Origin: Pseudomonas versuta | Lineage (GTDB): Bacteria; Pseudomonadota; Gammaproteobacteria; Pseudomonadales; Pseudomonadaceae | Direction of reading: 5' to 3' | DNA: 64,000 nt | Assembly (NCBI RefSeq): GCF_001294575.1 | Contig: NZ_CP012676.1 | Span: 310,001-374,000, forward strand | Shown here: positions 49,671-58,420 of the stretch, piece after piece | How the letters are laid out: every line of letters begins with the position of its first letter | Position numbering within the stretch: the first letter of the stretch is position 1 | Notes under the pieces: generated by a model | Told to the model about the DNA's origin: nothing | The model's input: only the letters and a program-made list of their open reading frames with translations | The model's database searches: none | Position numbers and translations under genes: made by a program

Positions 49671-49698
49671 CATTTGATGTGGAAACAGGGATTTGGCT

Positions 49699-51090
49699 TT
49701 ATCTGATGATTTTATCCACGTGGATATCGAGCTTTTTCAGGCGATACCAAAAGCTGCGCTCTGAAATACCAATCAACTGTGCAGCAGCAGCCTGTACGCC
49801 CTGGGCTTGTTGCAAGGCCGCAAGGATGTAGGCTTTTTCCACCTCTGCCAGCGCCGCTTCCAGATCGGGCGGCACGGCTGGCCCCGGGCTCAGCAGGGCG
49901 CTGGCTTGGCTCGGCTGGGCGCTGAACAGGTAGGGCGGCAAGTCACTGTCCTGGATCGTGTTGCTGGTGGCCACAATGGTGGCGCGTTCGACACAGTTTT
50001 GCAGTTCGCGAATGTTGCCCGGCCAGTTGTATTCGGCCATGGCCTGCAAGGCACTTGGGCTGAAGCCGGTAATCCGTTTGCCCGCAGTTGCCCCCAGATT
50101 GTGGGCGAAGTGTCGCGCCAGCGGGGCGATGTCCTCAACGCGCTCGCGCAGGGCGGGAAGCGGGATCGGAAATACATTCAGCCGGTAATACAAATCCTCG
50201 CGAAACTCTTTGTTGGCCACTGCTTCCAGCAGGTTTTTATTGGTGGCCGCAATTACCCGTACATCGACCTTGCGCTCTCGCGGATCACCCACGGGCTCAA
50301 TTACCCGTTCTTGCAGCGCACGCAAAATCTTGGCTTGCAGTGCCAGGGGCATATCGCCAACTTCATCGAGAAACAACGTGCCTTTGTCTGCCTGCATGAA
50401 GCGCCCGACACGATCGGCGACCGCGCCGGTAAATGCGCCTTTGCGATGACCGAACATCTCGCTTTCCAGCAGCCCCTCGGGAATGGCCGCACAGTTGACC
50501 GCGACAAAGGGTTTGTCGGCCCGGCTACCGTGTTTGTGGATGGCCCGGGCAACCATCTCTTTGCCGGTACCGCTTTCACCGGTCAGCAGGATAGTAGCGT
50601 TGCTGTCACGTACCGAGTCGATGGCGTGCAGCACCCGACGAAAACTCGGGCTGTCACCTATCAGGTTCTCGATATGCCGGTGTTCGTCGAGTTCGGCTCG
50701 CATGCGCGCGTTGTCGCGCAGGATGTCGCGAAACTGCAGGGCTTTGCTGACCGAGACATCCAGTTCATCGATATCGAAGGGCTTGGCTATGTAGTCGTAA
50801 GCACCATTGCGCATCGACTGTACGGCGTTTTTCACCGTGCTGTAGGCCGTCATCACAATGACGGGCAGTTGCGGATAACGCAGTTTGACCTCAGCCAGCA
50901 GTTGCGGGCCGTCCATACCGGGCATGCGCCAGTCGCTGATGATCAGGTCGATGTCTTCCTGCTCCAGAATGGCCAGTGCTTGCAGGCCATTGCCTGCGGT
51001 AAATACCTGCACTTCGTTCTGGCTCAGCGCGGAACTGAGCAGGTCGCACAGTTTCGGCTCGTCATCGACCACCAGGATGTTGTGACTCAT
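49699..51090 (-). CDS. Sigma54-dependent response regulator (last gene of six-gene operon)
   Basis: A 463-residue NtrC-type enhancer-binding protein. The receiver domain (1-120) has phosphoacceptor Asp in DLIISDWRMPG. The AAA+ domain has Walker A GESGTGKE, the intact sigma54-contact motif GAFTGA and Walker B GTLFLDEVGD. A Fis-type helix-turn-helix ends the protein (AAAQLIGISERSFWYRLKK). It overlaps the kinase gene upstream by four bases (ATGA). A sigma54 promoter and a palindrome lie at the head of the same operon, so autoregulation of the whole unit is the simplest reading. The signal and true orthologue are unknown. Confidence 0.93.
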   Translation of the reverse strand: MSHNILVVDDEPKLCDLLSSALSQNEVQVFTAGNGLQALAILEQEDIDLIISDWRMPGMDGPQLLAEVKLRYPQLPVIVMTAYSTVKNAVQSMRNGAYDYIAKPFDIDELDVSVSKALQFRDILRDNARMRAELDEHRHIENLIGDSPSFRRVLHAIDSVRDSNATILLTGESGTGKEMVARAIHKHGSRADKPFVAVNCAAIPEGLLESEMFGHRKGAFTGAVADRVGRFMQADKGTLFLDEVGDMPLALQAKILRALQERVIEPVGDPRERKVDVRVIAATNKNLLEAVANKEFREDLYYRLNVFPIPLPALRERVEDIAPLARHFAHNLGATAGKRITGFSPSALQAMAEYNWPGNIRELQNCVERATIVATSNTIQDSDLPPYLFSAQPSQASALLSPGPAVPPDLEAALAEVEKAYILAALQQAQGVQAAAAQLIGISERSFWYRLKKLDIHVDKIIR

Positions 51091-52850
51091 GACTCATCCC
51101 CTCCATGGGCCGGAATATACAAGTTGAAGGTGGTTCCGGCGTCTTTCTCGCTGATGCATTCAACACGACCGTCGTGGTTATCCATGATTGAGAAAACCTT
51201 GGGCAAACCCAAACCTGTACCTGAGGCCTTGGTGGTGACAAAGGGCGTGAAAATTCGCTCGATCATGTCAGGTTCAATACCTTGGCCGGTATCGATAATG
51301 CTGATCACAGTGTCATCGTTGTCATCACGGGCGATGCGTAATGTCAGGTGCCCGCCGCCGGGCATGGCGTCGATGGCATTGATGATCAGGTTCAGACAGG
51401 CCTGTTTCAGTTGCCGGGTGTCCGCGTAAATGGTCGCCCCGGGGGCTTTGTCGTCTATTTCGGTTTTGATGTTGTGGCTGTCCAGCTCGGGCTTGCAGAA
51501 GCCCAGAATATCCTCGACCAGAGGGCGTGCCGGCTGGACTGAACGCACCGGTGCACTGGGTTTGGCAAAGTCGAGGAAGTCAGTGATCAGTTCGTTGATT
51601 CGCGATACCTCGCTGATCACGTACTCCAGATGGCGCTTGTCGGTTTCGTCCAGATTGGCCCGCCGGTGCAGCAGTTGGGTGGCGGTTTTGATAATACCCA
51701 AGGGATTGCGAATTTCATGGGCCAGGCCCATCGCGACTTCGCCCAGTGCATGCAGGCGATCACGGCGCCGTAACTGAGCCTCAAGGTGATGCAGTTGGGC
51801 CAGGCGCACGGTCATGTGGTTGAAGGTGCTGCTTAACTCTGCCAGTTCATCGCGCCCTGACACTGTCACCAGTCGTGTGTAATCCCCGGCGGTCACAGCT
51901 CGCACACCTTCAGACAGCCCCCGCAACGGCCGGGTCAGGCGCGCGGAAACCAGCCAGCCAACGCTCAGCGAAAGCATCGAGCCGACCAGGAAAATCAGTG
52001 CAAACAGGTTGCTCTGATTGACCAGGCCGACAAGGCTGGTATGGCGTAGAAGACCACTGTAGATCACCCCTTGCAGTTCACCGGTATTGTTGAGGATTGG
52101 CCAGTACAGCCCGCTGTAGCGGCTGGTGAATTGCTCGCTGGGCTGCTTGGTTTCACGCAATATTTGTTCGATCGCATGCGGCACCTGGGGCTGGCGGTCA
52201 TCAAAGTGCTGACTGGAGAAAATCTCGGAAAAGCCATCGGGATTGGCCAGATACAGGCGCAAATCCAGGGAGTGCACGTCAGCGACGCTGGTCAGAAAAC
52301 TGTTGTCCATATAAGTGGCAACCAGCAGTTGATAGGCCTCGCCATCCTGAGTGGTAGGGAAAGTCGACACTACAGTACCTGTCGGCACGCCGCCCACGTC
52401 GATGGTTTGCAGCACTGCGTTGGGCGCAAGGCTGATCTGGTCAACGATGTCTTCGCTGGCCGTGCTGAAAACTACTTTGTGATCACTGCTGCGAATCAGC
52501 GCTACGACGTCAATGTCCATCGCGCCTGCAATATCAGCGGTCAGTTTGTCGTGGCGCAGCGCTGCATGGGAAGAGGGCGGGTGGGTATAGCGCAGGAACA
52601 ACTGTGCGGCGCGGGCATTGTCGTGAACGATTTCACCAATTTCGTCTTTGACGATCTTGGTCGACTCCTGCAGCCAGACCCGCACGTTGCTGTCGAAAAT
52701 ATGCGACAGCGTGGTGGCGGCCAGTTCGGCAGCGATCATGGTGGGAATGACGCTGACCAGCCAAAAAGCCAGGACCAGTTTGCGCTGAACCGTCCAGCGC
52801 GAGACCTTGAACGGTTGGGCATTGCGCGTTGATTCAGGCGTGATTGGCAT
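51087..52850 (-). CDS. Membrane sensor histidine kinase
   Basis: A 587-residue kinase paired with the sigma54 regulator. TM1 is near residues 25-48, a large periplasmic sensor domain (PDC/Cache-like) covers ~50-280, TM2 is LFALIFLVGSMLSLSVGWLV and is followed by HAMP. The phosphoacceptor box is GLAHEIRNPLGIIKT. The ATPase has N box NLIINAIDAM, G1 DTGQGI and G2 GTGLGLP. Its ATG shares one base with the stop of the acyltransferase-like gene upstream (TAATG). Confidence 0.92.
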   Translation of the reverse strand: MPITPESTRNAQPFKVSRWTVQRKLVLAFWLVSVIPTMIAAELAATTLSHIFDSNVRVWLQESTKIVKDEIGEIVHDNARAAQLFLRYTHPPSSHAALRHDKLTADIAGAMDIDVVALIRSSDHKVVFSTASEDIVDQISLAPNAVLQTIDVGGVPTGTVVSTFPTTQDGEAYQLLVATYMDNSFLTSVADVHSLDLRLYLANPDGFSEIFSSQHFDDRQPQVPHAIEQILRETKQPSEQFTSRYSGLYWPILNNTGELQGVIYSGLLRHTSLVGLVNQSNLFALIFLVGSMLSLSVGWLVSARLTRPLRGLSEGVRAVTAGDYTRLVTVSGRDELAELSSTFNHMTVRLAQLHHLEAQLRRRDRLHALGEVAMGLAHEIRNPLGIIKTATQLLHRRANLDETDKRHLEYVISEVSRINELITDFLDFAKPSAPVRSVQPARPLVEDILGFCKPELDSHNIKTEIDDKAPGATIYADTRQLKQACLNLIINAIDAMPGGGHLTLRIARDDNDDTVISIIDTGQGIEPDMIERIFTPFVTTKASGTGLGLPKVFSIMDNHDGRVECISEKDAGTTFNLYIPAHGGDES

Positions 52851-53974
52851 TAATGCTCGCTTATTGCTGCCGCAAGGGCGGGGTCATGACGGTCGGGGCG
52901 GATGAACAGTTTGACCAGTTTGAGCACGTTATTGATCAGCCGGTTGCGATGGCGGAAAAACAGTGTATTGCTCTGGAAGCTGCACCCTAGTCGAACTTTG
53001 CAGGCGTATCCGGCCTGGCCGCACTCGTATAGCTCGATCCCGTTACGGATGCAGTAGTCGACGTTTACCATCCAGCTTCTGAAATACAAACTGTACTCGC
53101 GCGTCAGTTCAAGGTCGTGACCGAAAAACTTGTCGATCAGCCGATGTTCGTTAATCAATACCAGATTGAATGCTACCAGTTGGTCGTCGAGCCAATACAG
53201 CACGCAGAGTGCCCGGTCCCCAAGTTGCCGGAGGATACCTGTGAAATAAGCGGGTGGTAAGCGTTCGAATTGCAGGTCGCTGCGCGCCAGGCTCGCTTCA
53301 TACAACCGCATGATATCGGGCAAAACATCGTCAATGGCGCTGCGCCATTCCACCCGGGGGCCGGGCGAGCGCAATTTGCGGCGCAAGTCTTTGCGGGTGG
53401 ACTTACCCAGGGAGCCGAGGTAACAGTCAACCGAGCCAAAAGGCACCGGCAACATGGCACTGGGAAGGCTGGGCATGGACTGAAACCCCGCCGCCTTGCA
53501 GCTTTGCGACCAGTCATCGTCGTTGCTGGAGACATCCTTGACCGCTATCAAGCCGATGCCCAGTCGGCTGGCATCTTGCTGGGCCAGACTAAGCAGTTGT
53601 GCCAGCAGGGCCGGCCGCTGGGCAGGTTGAATATGGCTGGCGGTGCCAGCGGTGCATTGTTCGGTCACCGGCGAGCCGATGGCGTATAGATGCAATTGCA
53701 TCAGCCCCGGCACTGCACGGTTCAGTTTTTCGGTAAACCGTTTACCAATACCCTGAACCGTGGTGTCGAGGCGATAGCTGGTGGTGAATGCGGTGGCGGC
53801 GGCAATCAGGTCAGAACCTTTGAACAGCGCCAGGTAGCGCCATTCGAAACCCTCAATGCCAGCGTTTTCGACAGCCATGATGTAGTCCCAATCCTCCAGA
53901 GAACCTGGGAAACAGTCATTCCAGGCCTCGCGTTTAATGGCCTGGATTGATGAAAAGGCTTGGGCTGTAATCAT
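52850..53974 (-). CDS. GNAT/FemAB-like N-acyltransferase
   Basis: A 374-residue soluble protein resembling the COG3146/FemAB-type branch of the GNAT fold. Features visible are STRKDLRRKLRSPGPRVEW before the acyl-transfer domain, RLYEASLARSDLQFERLP, and DQLVAFNLVLINEHRLIDKF, the double-stranded core of an acyl-acceptor domain. Relatives attach an amino acid or acyl group to an amine. It stands between the hydrolase gene (14 bases upstream) and the kinase gene (one-base overlap). The substrate is unknown. Confidence 0.75.
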   Translation of the reverse strand: MITAQAFSSIQAIKREAWNDCFPGSLEDWDYIMAVENAGIEGFEWRYLALFKGSDLIAAATAFTTSYRLDTTVQGIGKRFTEKLNRAVPGLMQLHLYAIGSPVTEQCTAGTASHIQPAQRPALLAQLLSLAQQDASRLGIGLIAVKDVSSNDDDWSQSCKAAGFQSMPSLPSAMLPVPFGSVDCYLGSLGKSTRKDLRRKLRSPGPRVEWRSAIDDVLPDIMRLYEASLARSDLQFERLPPAYFTGILRQLGDRALCVLYWLDDQLVAFNLVLINEHRLIDKFFGHDLELTREYSLYFRSWMVNVDYCIRNGIELYECGQAGYACKVRLGCSFQSNTLFFRHRNRLINNVLKLVKLFIRPDRHDPALAAAISEH

Positions 53975-53988
53975 GGATCCTCCTTGGG

Positions 53989-54855
53989 TCAGGCCTGCTG
54001 CAGGTACTCGACAGGTTCCTGTGAGACGGTGCTGTTTTTCTTGATGAAGGCGGCACTCAGTTCAATCACTCGACGGTATTGCAGATCGACGGTGATCATG
54101 TGGTAACAGTTGTCGAGCAGAACCTTGGTCACCGGACCGCCCAGATGGCGCTCCACGTAATCGGCGTTCCAGCGGCTGGTGATGTCGTCTTCGATGGAGT
54201 GCAGCACCAGTGCGGGCGTGGTGATCGACGGCATGCGTTTTTTCACCACGGCATTCATCCGGTGCAGTTCGCGCACGGTGATGCCTTCCATCGTCAGTAG
54301 CCCGGCATTACTGCTTTCACCCGCTTTCATCTGCCGTTCAACGATTGCCCGCAAGCGCTCGTTCTTGATCCCGTAAGGCGGTTTCTCCTCAAAACTGCAC
54401 AGGCGGACGCCGAACGGAATTGCCATCAGCAACGGTGTCAGGAATGCCAGTTTGTTAATGCTCCAGCCGTCGTACCGCAAGGTGGTGGAATACATCAACA
54501 AGCCCGCCACTTGCCCCGGATGCTCGGAGGCTACGTACATCGACATCACGGCCCCCATCGACAAGCCGCCGACGAAAACCTGGCTATGGCGCTGGCGCAC
54601 ATCGGCGAAGGTCTTACGCACCCCTTCGTACCAGTCTTGCCAGCCGGTGGCCTGCAGGTCGCTGTTGTCTCCGCAATGGCCAGCCAGAGTCGGTACGTAC
54701 ACCGTGCACGTCCCGTCCTTGGCCAGCCCCTGGGCCACCCGACGCAACTCCGTCGGGGTGCCTGTGAGGCCGTGGATCAACAGAATCCCGACCTCGCCCG
54801 TGCCGAGAACGAAACCGGCGTCGCCTTCGCCCAGATCGATCCCTGCACTGTTCAC
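53989..54855 (-). CDS. Alpha/beta hydrolase (lipase/thioesterase-like)
   Basis: A 288-residue hydrolase. The oxyanion start is GILLIHGLTGTPTELRRV, the nucleophile elbow is GLSMGA (FVGGLSMGAVMSMYVASEHP), and catalytic Asp and His are likely in LHSIEDDITS and LDNCYHMITVD. This is close to carboxylesterases and monoacylglycerol lipases. There is no signal peptide, so it is cytoplasmic. It starts four bases before the stop of the aminotransferase gene (ATGA overlap). Confidence 0.87.
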   Translation of the reverse strand: MNSAGIDLGEGDAGFVLGTGEVGILLIHGLTGTPTELRRVAQGLAKDGTCTVYVPTLAGHCGDNSDLQATGWQDWYEGVRKTFADVRQRHSQVFVGGLSMGAVMSMYVASEHPGQVAGLLMYSTTLRYDGWSINKLAFLTPLLMAIPFGVRLCSFEEKPPYGIKNERLRAIVERQMKAGESSNAGLLTMEGITVRELHRMNAVVKKRMPSITTPALVLHSIEDDITSRWNADYVERHLGGPVTKVLLDNCYHMITVDLQYRRVIELSAAFIKKNSTVSQEPVEYLQQA

Positions 54856-56246
54856 CGTTTCATGGCCCGATGCAGCAGGCGGTCGAGCAGGGCGATGCCC
54901 AGATCGATTTCGGCGTAGCTGATTTCCAGCGACGGAGCCAGGGTGATGACGTTTTTGTAGTAGCCGCCAACGTCCAGAATCAGACCCAGGCGCTTGCCGT
55001 CGATTTCGATGTCGCCTTTCATTCCTTCTTCAACCATGTAGTCCAGGGTTGCCTTGTCTGGCGTGAAGCCATCCGGGCCGCAGATTTCGCAGCGCAGTGC
55101 CAGGCCCAGGCCGTCGACGTCGCCGATGATCGGATAGCGTTTCTGCAAGTCCTGCAGACCTGCCAGGAAGTATTTGCCTTTTTCCATGACCATCGCGCCG
55201 TAGTCGATTTCGCTGGTCATTTTGAACATTTCCAGACCGACCGCAGTGCCCAGCGGGTTGGAGGCGAAGGTCGAGTGGGTCGAGCCAGGCGGGAAAATTT
55301 TCGGGTTGATCAACTCCTCACGGGCCCAGATACCGCCCAGCGGGTTGAGACCGTTGGTCAGTGCTTTACCGAACACGATCACGTCGGGTTTGACGTCGAA
55401 GTGCTCAATGGACCACAGCTTGCCGGTGCGCCAGAAGCCCATCTGGATTTCATCGACCACCATCAAAATGCCGTGTTGATCCAGCACATGCTTGAGTTCG
55501 CTGTAGAAGTTCATCGGTGGAATCACATAGCCGCCGGTACCCTGGATGGGTTCCACGTAAAACGCTGCATATTCGCTCTGACCGACTTTCGGGTCCCATA
55601 CGCCGTTGTATTCGGTTTCAAACAAGCGGGCGAATTGCTGCACGCAGTGGCTGCCATATTCTTCTTTGGTCATGCCTTTCGGGCCGCGGAAGTGATACGG
55701 GAAGGGGATGAAGTTGGCACGTTCGCCGAAGTGGCCGTAGCGACGGCGGTAGCGGTAGCTGGAAGTAATCGATGAGGCGCCGAGTGTTCGGCCGTGGTAG
55801 CCGCCTTCGAAGGCAAACATCAGGCTTTTACCGTTGGTGGCGTTACGTACCACTTTCAACGAATCCTCGATGGACTGCGAGCCGCCGACGTTGAAGTGCA
55901 CTCGACCGTCGAGGCCGAACTTGTTTTTGGCATCGACCGCAATGCGCTCCGACAGCTCGATCTTGCCTTTGTGCAGGTATTGGCTGGCGATCTGCGGCAG
56001 GGTATCGATCTGTTGTTTCAGTGCGTTGTTCAAGCGCGGATTGGAGTAACCGAAGTTAACTGCCGAGTACCACATTTGCAGATCCAGATAAGCCTGGTCG
56101 CTGGTGTCCCACACGTAGGAGCCTTCGCAGCGGCTGAAAATGCGTGGCGGTTCGATGTAATGAACGGTGTCGCCGTACGAGCAGTACTTGGCTTCTTTTT
56201 CCAGAAGAATCTGGTCTTCAGGTGTAGCAATTCGGATATCAGACAT
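54852..56246 (-). CDS. Class III PLP aminotransferase
   Basis: A 464-residue fold-type I, class III enzyme (aspartate aminotransferase family in databases). Visible features are FEGGYHGRTLGASSITSS (PLP phosphate region), VVDEIQMGFWRTGKLWS (Asp contacting the pyridine nitrogen) and VIVFGKALTNGLNPLGG, whose Lys should bind PLP. The N-terminal part has CSYGDTVHYIEPPRIFSRCEG. Class III enzymes use omega-amino acids, diamines or keto sugars; nothing seen here fixes the substrate. The ATG at 56246 overlaps the HAD gene by eight bases, and the longer in-frame extension lies entirely inside that gene. Confidence 0.88.
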   Translation of the reverse strand: MSDIRIATPEDQILLEKEAKYCSYGDTVHYIEPPRIFSRCEGSYVWDTSDQAYLDLQMWYSAVNFGYSNPRLNNALKQQIDTLPQIASQYLHKGKIELSERIAVDAKNKFGLDGRVHFNVGGSQSIEDSLKVVRNATNGKSLMFAFEGGYHGRTLGASSITSSYRYRRRYGHFGERANFIPFPYHFRGPKGMTKEEYGSHCVQQFARLFETEYNGVWDPKVGQSEYAAFYVEPIQGTGGYVIPPMNFYSELKHVLDQHGILMVVDEIQMGFWRTGKLWSIEHFDVKPDVIVFGKALTNGLNPLGGIWAREELINPKIFPPGSTHSTFASNPLGTAVGLEMFKMTSEIDYGAMVMEKGKYFLAGLQDLQKRYPIIGDVDGLGLALRCEICGPDGFTPDKATLDYMVEEGMKGDIEIDGKRLGLILDVGGYYKNVITLAPSLEISYAEIDLGIALLDRLLHRAMKR

Positions 56247-56934
56247 GATTGAAGAGTTCCTGCTGTTCACGAGAATAGTGGGGTGCGTTGGCGGCATTGC
56301 TAGGCAATTCGGCGAACAGGGCTGCCAGTTCGGAGAATGTGTCGAAGCGGGCATAGGGAATGCCGTTGCGCTCGCAATGGTCGGCGAGGCTGTCTTTGGC
56401 AAACACGAAATCGGCGCTTGCAGCCACACACATGTCGGAGCGGCCGTCACCAATCACCAGCACGCGTTTGCCGCCGGGAGTGGTTTTACATTTGCAGTTG
56501 CCTGAGGCCGCACGGCAGGCATCGCTTGCATGCGGGAAGTCGATGCGCCAACTGTTGTGGTCAACCTGGCGCAGGCGGTTGGCGAGGATCGGCAGCAGGC
56601 TCACGTAGTTACGGGCCAGAATGCGCGCGATGCCCTGTTCGATACCGTCACTGACCACTTCGATAGAGGCTCCGAGACCGATGACGTGGTCAACGAAGTC
56701 CGGAAAGTCCGGGTCAATCTCAACCGTATCGAAATAAGCCAGCAGTTCGGCTGGGGAAGCTTTAACCAGCGACAGCTGGCGGCTGAGGCATTCCCGCGAA
56801 CCAATTTCACCTTTGACCCATTGATCTTCGATCGCTTCCCAGCTGGGGTCGGCGAAGCGTTGAAGAATGTTGTCGATGACATCGGTACGGGTGATGGTCC
56901 CGTCGAAATCACACACGATATGCCATTGCATCAT
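56239..56934 (-). CDS. HAD-IB phosphatase (MtnX-like), first gene of operon
   Basis: A ~231-residue phosphatase of the haloacid-dehalogenase subfamily IB. Motif I is VCDFDGTITRTD with nucleophile Asp and acid-base Asp. Motif II is EVVSDGIEQ, and motif III/IV is VLVIGDGRSDMCVAASAD. A cysteine-containing insert (SGNCKCKT) is typical of the MtnX/ThrH-like group. The ATG at 56934 stands eight bases after AGGA; ATGs at 56931 and 56940 are also possible. No methionine-salvage genes are nearby, so the MtnX label is about fold and not function. It heads the six-gene operon, 39 bases below a predicted sigma54 start site. Confidence 0.85.
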   Translation of the reverse strand: MMQWHIVCDFDGTITRTDVIDNILQRFADPSWEAIEDQWVKGEIGSRECLSRQLSLVKASPAELLAYFDTVEIDPDFPDFVDHVIGLGASIEVVSDGIEQGIARILARNYVSLLPILANRLRQVDHNSWRIDFPHASDACRAASGNCKCKTTPGGKRVLVIGDGRSDMCVAASADFVFAKDSLADHCERNGIPYARFDTFSELAALFAELPSNAANAPHYSREQQELFNHV

Positions 56935-56983
56935 CTGCATTGTCCTGTTGTGGAGAAGCGCACTTTGCGCATATACGGGACAG

Positions 56984-57000
56984 AGCATGGACTGTGCCAA
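56984..57000 (-). promoter_or_regulatory. Sigma54 -24/-12 promoter of the six-gene operon
   Basis: On the minus strand TTGGCACAGTCCATGCT reads TTGGCAC (perfect -24) and ATGC (-12 element), with GG-N10-GC spacing. It fits consensus TTGGCAC-N5-TTGCA in all but one of the fixed bases. Transcription would start near 56973, 39 bases before the first gene. Confidence 0.75.
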
Positions 57001-57005
57001 CTTGC

Positions 57006-57030
57006 CAAAGCCCCGTGGGCCGGGGCTTTG
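57006..57030. other. Hairpin above the sigma54 promoter
   Basis: Perfect 9-bp stem CAAAGCCCC/GGGGCTTTG with a seven-base loop. It has no T-run on either side, so it is not a standard terminator. Confidence 0.6.
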
Positions 57031-57057
57031 GCAATGGGGTGCGGTAAAAAGGCAGCA

Positions 57058-57087
57058 GCAAGCTACAATTTTTGTAGCTTGCTACAA
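57058..57087. promoter_or_regulatory. GCTACAA palindrome array, candidate enhancer site
   Basis: GCAAGCTACAA-TTT-TTGTAGCTTGC is a perfect 11-bp inverted repeat (57058-57082). A second dyad, TTGTAGC-TT-GCTACAA, overlaps it (57072-57087), so the unit GCTACAA occurs three times. It lies 60-90 bases upstream of the sigma54 -24 element, where activators of sigma54 bind, and also 74 bases before the rightward outer-membrane protein gene. Confidence 0.68.
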
Positions 57088-57160
57088 ACAACATCAGTGC
57101 TTGCGTCGAGTGTTCAAAAAATGGATTTATGCGCGCATGAATTTTTATGGAAGTTTCGTA

Positions 57161-57925
57161 ATGAAAACCTCAGCGCCTGTTTTTATGTTTCTCACATTGT
57201 TGAGTGTTGGTGCTGGGGCACATGCTGCGGATGGTCCCAGTGGAGAAGTCGGGGTCGGGATTGGCTATCAGCCGTCCGATCCAAGTGGCAGTCGCTATCA
57301 GACGGTGCCGTTGCCGTATTTTGATGTGGACTGGGGCGATGTCAGCCTTGATACCGACGATGGCCTTACCTGGAGCGCCTTAAAGACGGATGGCTGGAGT
57401 GCGGGGCCCTTTATCAATTACTTGTCGGGGCGTAACGCCAACGGTTCGCTGCGAGGATTGCGCGATGTATCGGATATGGCCCTGCTGGGCGGCTTTGTGC
57501 AATACAGCCCTGCCGAGTTCTGGCGTGTGTATGCGCAACTGGGCCAGGCCGTAGGCGGTAGCGGCGGGCAGGGCGGGTTACTGGGCCAAGTGGGCGGTGA
57601 GCTGGGTTATCCCCTGGGACTAGGGATTATTGGCAGCAGCCAGTTGGCGGCGCACTTTGCAGATGGTCGGCAAATGTCCACTTTCTTTGGCGTCAGCGCC
57701 AGTGAAGCCCAGGCTTCAGGGATCTCTGCCTATCACGCCAGCGGTGGCTTCCAGAATGTGACGCTGACCCAGAACGTTGAATTCCCGCTGGCGCAGCATT
57801 GGTCGCTGGTGGCCAGCGTCAGCTGGGTTCGCCTGGTGGGTTCGGCGGCCGACAGCAGCATCGTCAGAGAGCAAGGCGATGTGAATCAGGGCTCGGTGCA
57901 GACCGCGGTCAGTTATAAATTCTAA
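57161..57925 (+). CDS. MipA/OmpV-family outer-membrane protein
   Basis: A 254-residue protein. A signal peptide (residues 1-23, LLSVGAGAHAADG) is followed by a beta-barrel of the MipA/OmpV family: GEVGVGIGYQPSDP, YQTVPLPYFDVDWGD and a C-terminal Phe (TAVSYKF). MipA scaffolds murein synthases, while OmpV relatives are porins; the role here is unknown. The ATG at 57161 follows GGAAG at eight bases. The gene is divergent from the six-gene operon and shares its upstream palindrome region, so shared regulation is possible. Confidence 0.82.
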   Translation: MKTSAPVFMFLTLLSVGAGAHAADGPSGEVGVGIGYQPSDPSGSRYQTVPLPYFDVDWGDVSLDTDDGLTWSALKTDGWSAGPFINYLSGRNANGSLRGLRDVSDMALLGGFVQYSPAEFWRVYAQLGQAVGGSGGQGGLLGQVGGELGYPLGLGIIGSSQLAAHFADGRQMSTFFGVSASEAQASGISAYHASGGFQNVTLTQNVEFPLAQHWSLVASVSWVRLVGSAADSSIVREQGDVNQGSVQTAVSYKF

Positions 57926-57946
57926 AGCACAGGCACCCTTGTTTTT

Positions 57947-57973
57947 GAGGGGGCCGGCATGCCGGCTCCCTCA
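57947..57973. other. Hairpin between MipA-type and SMR genes
   Basis: GAGGGGGCCGGC / GCCGGCTCCCTC, nearly perfect 12-bp dyad between convergent genes. The T5 lies before rather than after it on the plus strand. Termination activity is uncertain. Confidence 0.45.
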
Positions 57974-57990
57974 GGTGTGCGGTCGATCTC

Positions 57991-58410
57991 TCAGTGCTCC
58001 GGCTCGCCGTCAGCCAGCAAGGCAATTCCGCCAATGATCACCGCCACGCCCACCCAGTGCAGTGTGCTGATGTGCTCGCCCAGGCCCAGCCATGACCCCA
58101 GCAACACGCCTACGAATACCAGCGAACTCAGTGGAAATGCCAGCGACAGACTGCTGCGGCGCAATATCAGCATCCATACGAAAAATGCCCCGATATAGCA
58201 GGCAATGGCTGCCCATACCCCGGGGTTCAGCATGACGTCTTGCAGCCATTGCAGGGTGAAATCCATATTGCCCAACTGATCGCCACCGACTTTGGTCGCA
58301 ATCTGCCCAGCGCTTTCGAGGATGATCAGCAGAGCCCACAGTACAACGGTGCCCAGACGGCCATGCAGCCATCCATTATGTGGCTGATTCATCGGTTCAG
58401 TGTTTTGCAT
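57991..58410 (-). CDS. SMR/EamA-type small transporter, subunit A
   Basis: A 139-residue four-helix protein of the small multidrug resistance/EamA-like group. Helix 1 is VVLWALLIILESAGQIATKVGG, with a membrane-embedded Glu at the position used by SMR proteins for proton and cation coupling. SLAFPLSSLVFVGVLLGSWLG makes the third helix. It is the last gene of a three-gene operon; the second SMR-like gene is 10 bases upstream. The pair likely forms a heterodimer, like MdtI-MdtJ or ArnE-ArnF. Confidence 0.83.
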   Translation of the reverse strand: MQNTEPMNQPHNGWLHGRLGTVVLWALLIILESAGQIATKVGGDQLGNMDFTLQWLQDVMLNPGVWAAIACYIGAFFVWMLILRRSSLSLAFPLSSLVFVGVLLGSWLGLGEHISTLHWVGVAVIIGGIALLADGEPEH

Positions 58411-58420
58411 GATTTATCTC

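Noticed and set aside
57031..57044. Second sigma54-like site CGCACCCCATTGC on the minus strand
   Set aside because: Spacing between -24 and -12 dinucleotides is one base short and the -24 GG is missing; the site at 56984-57000 is far better.
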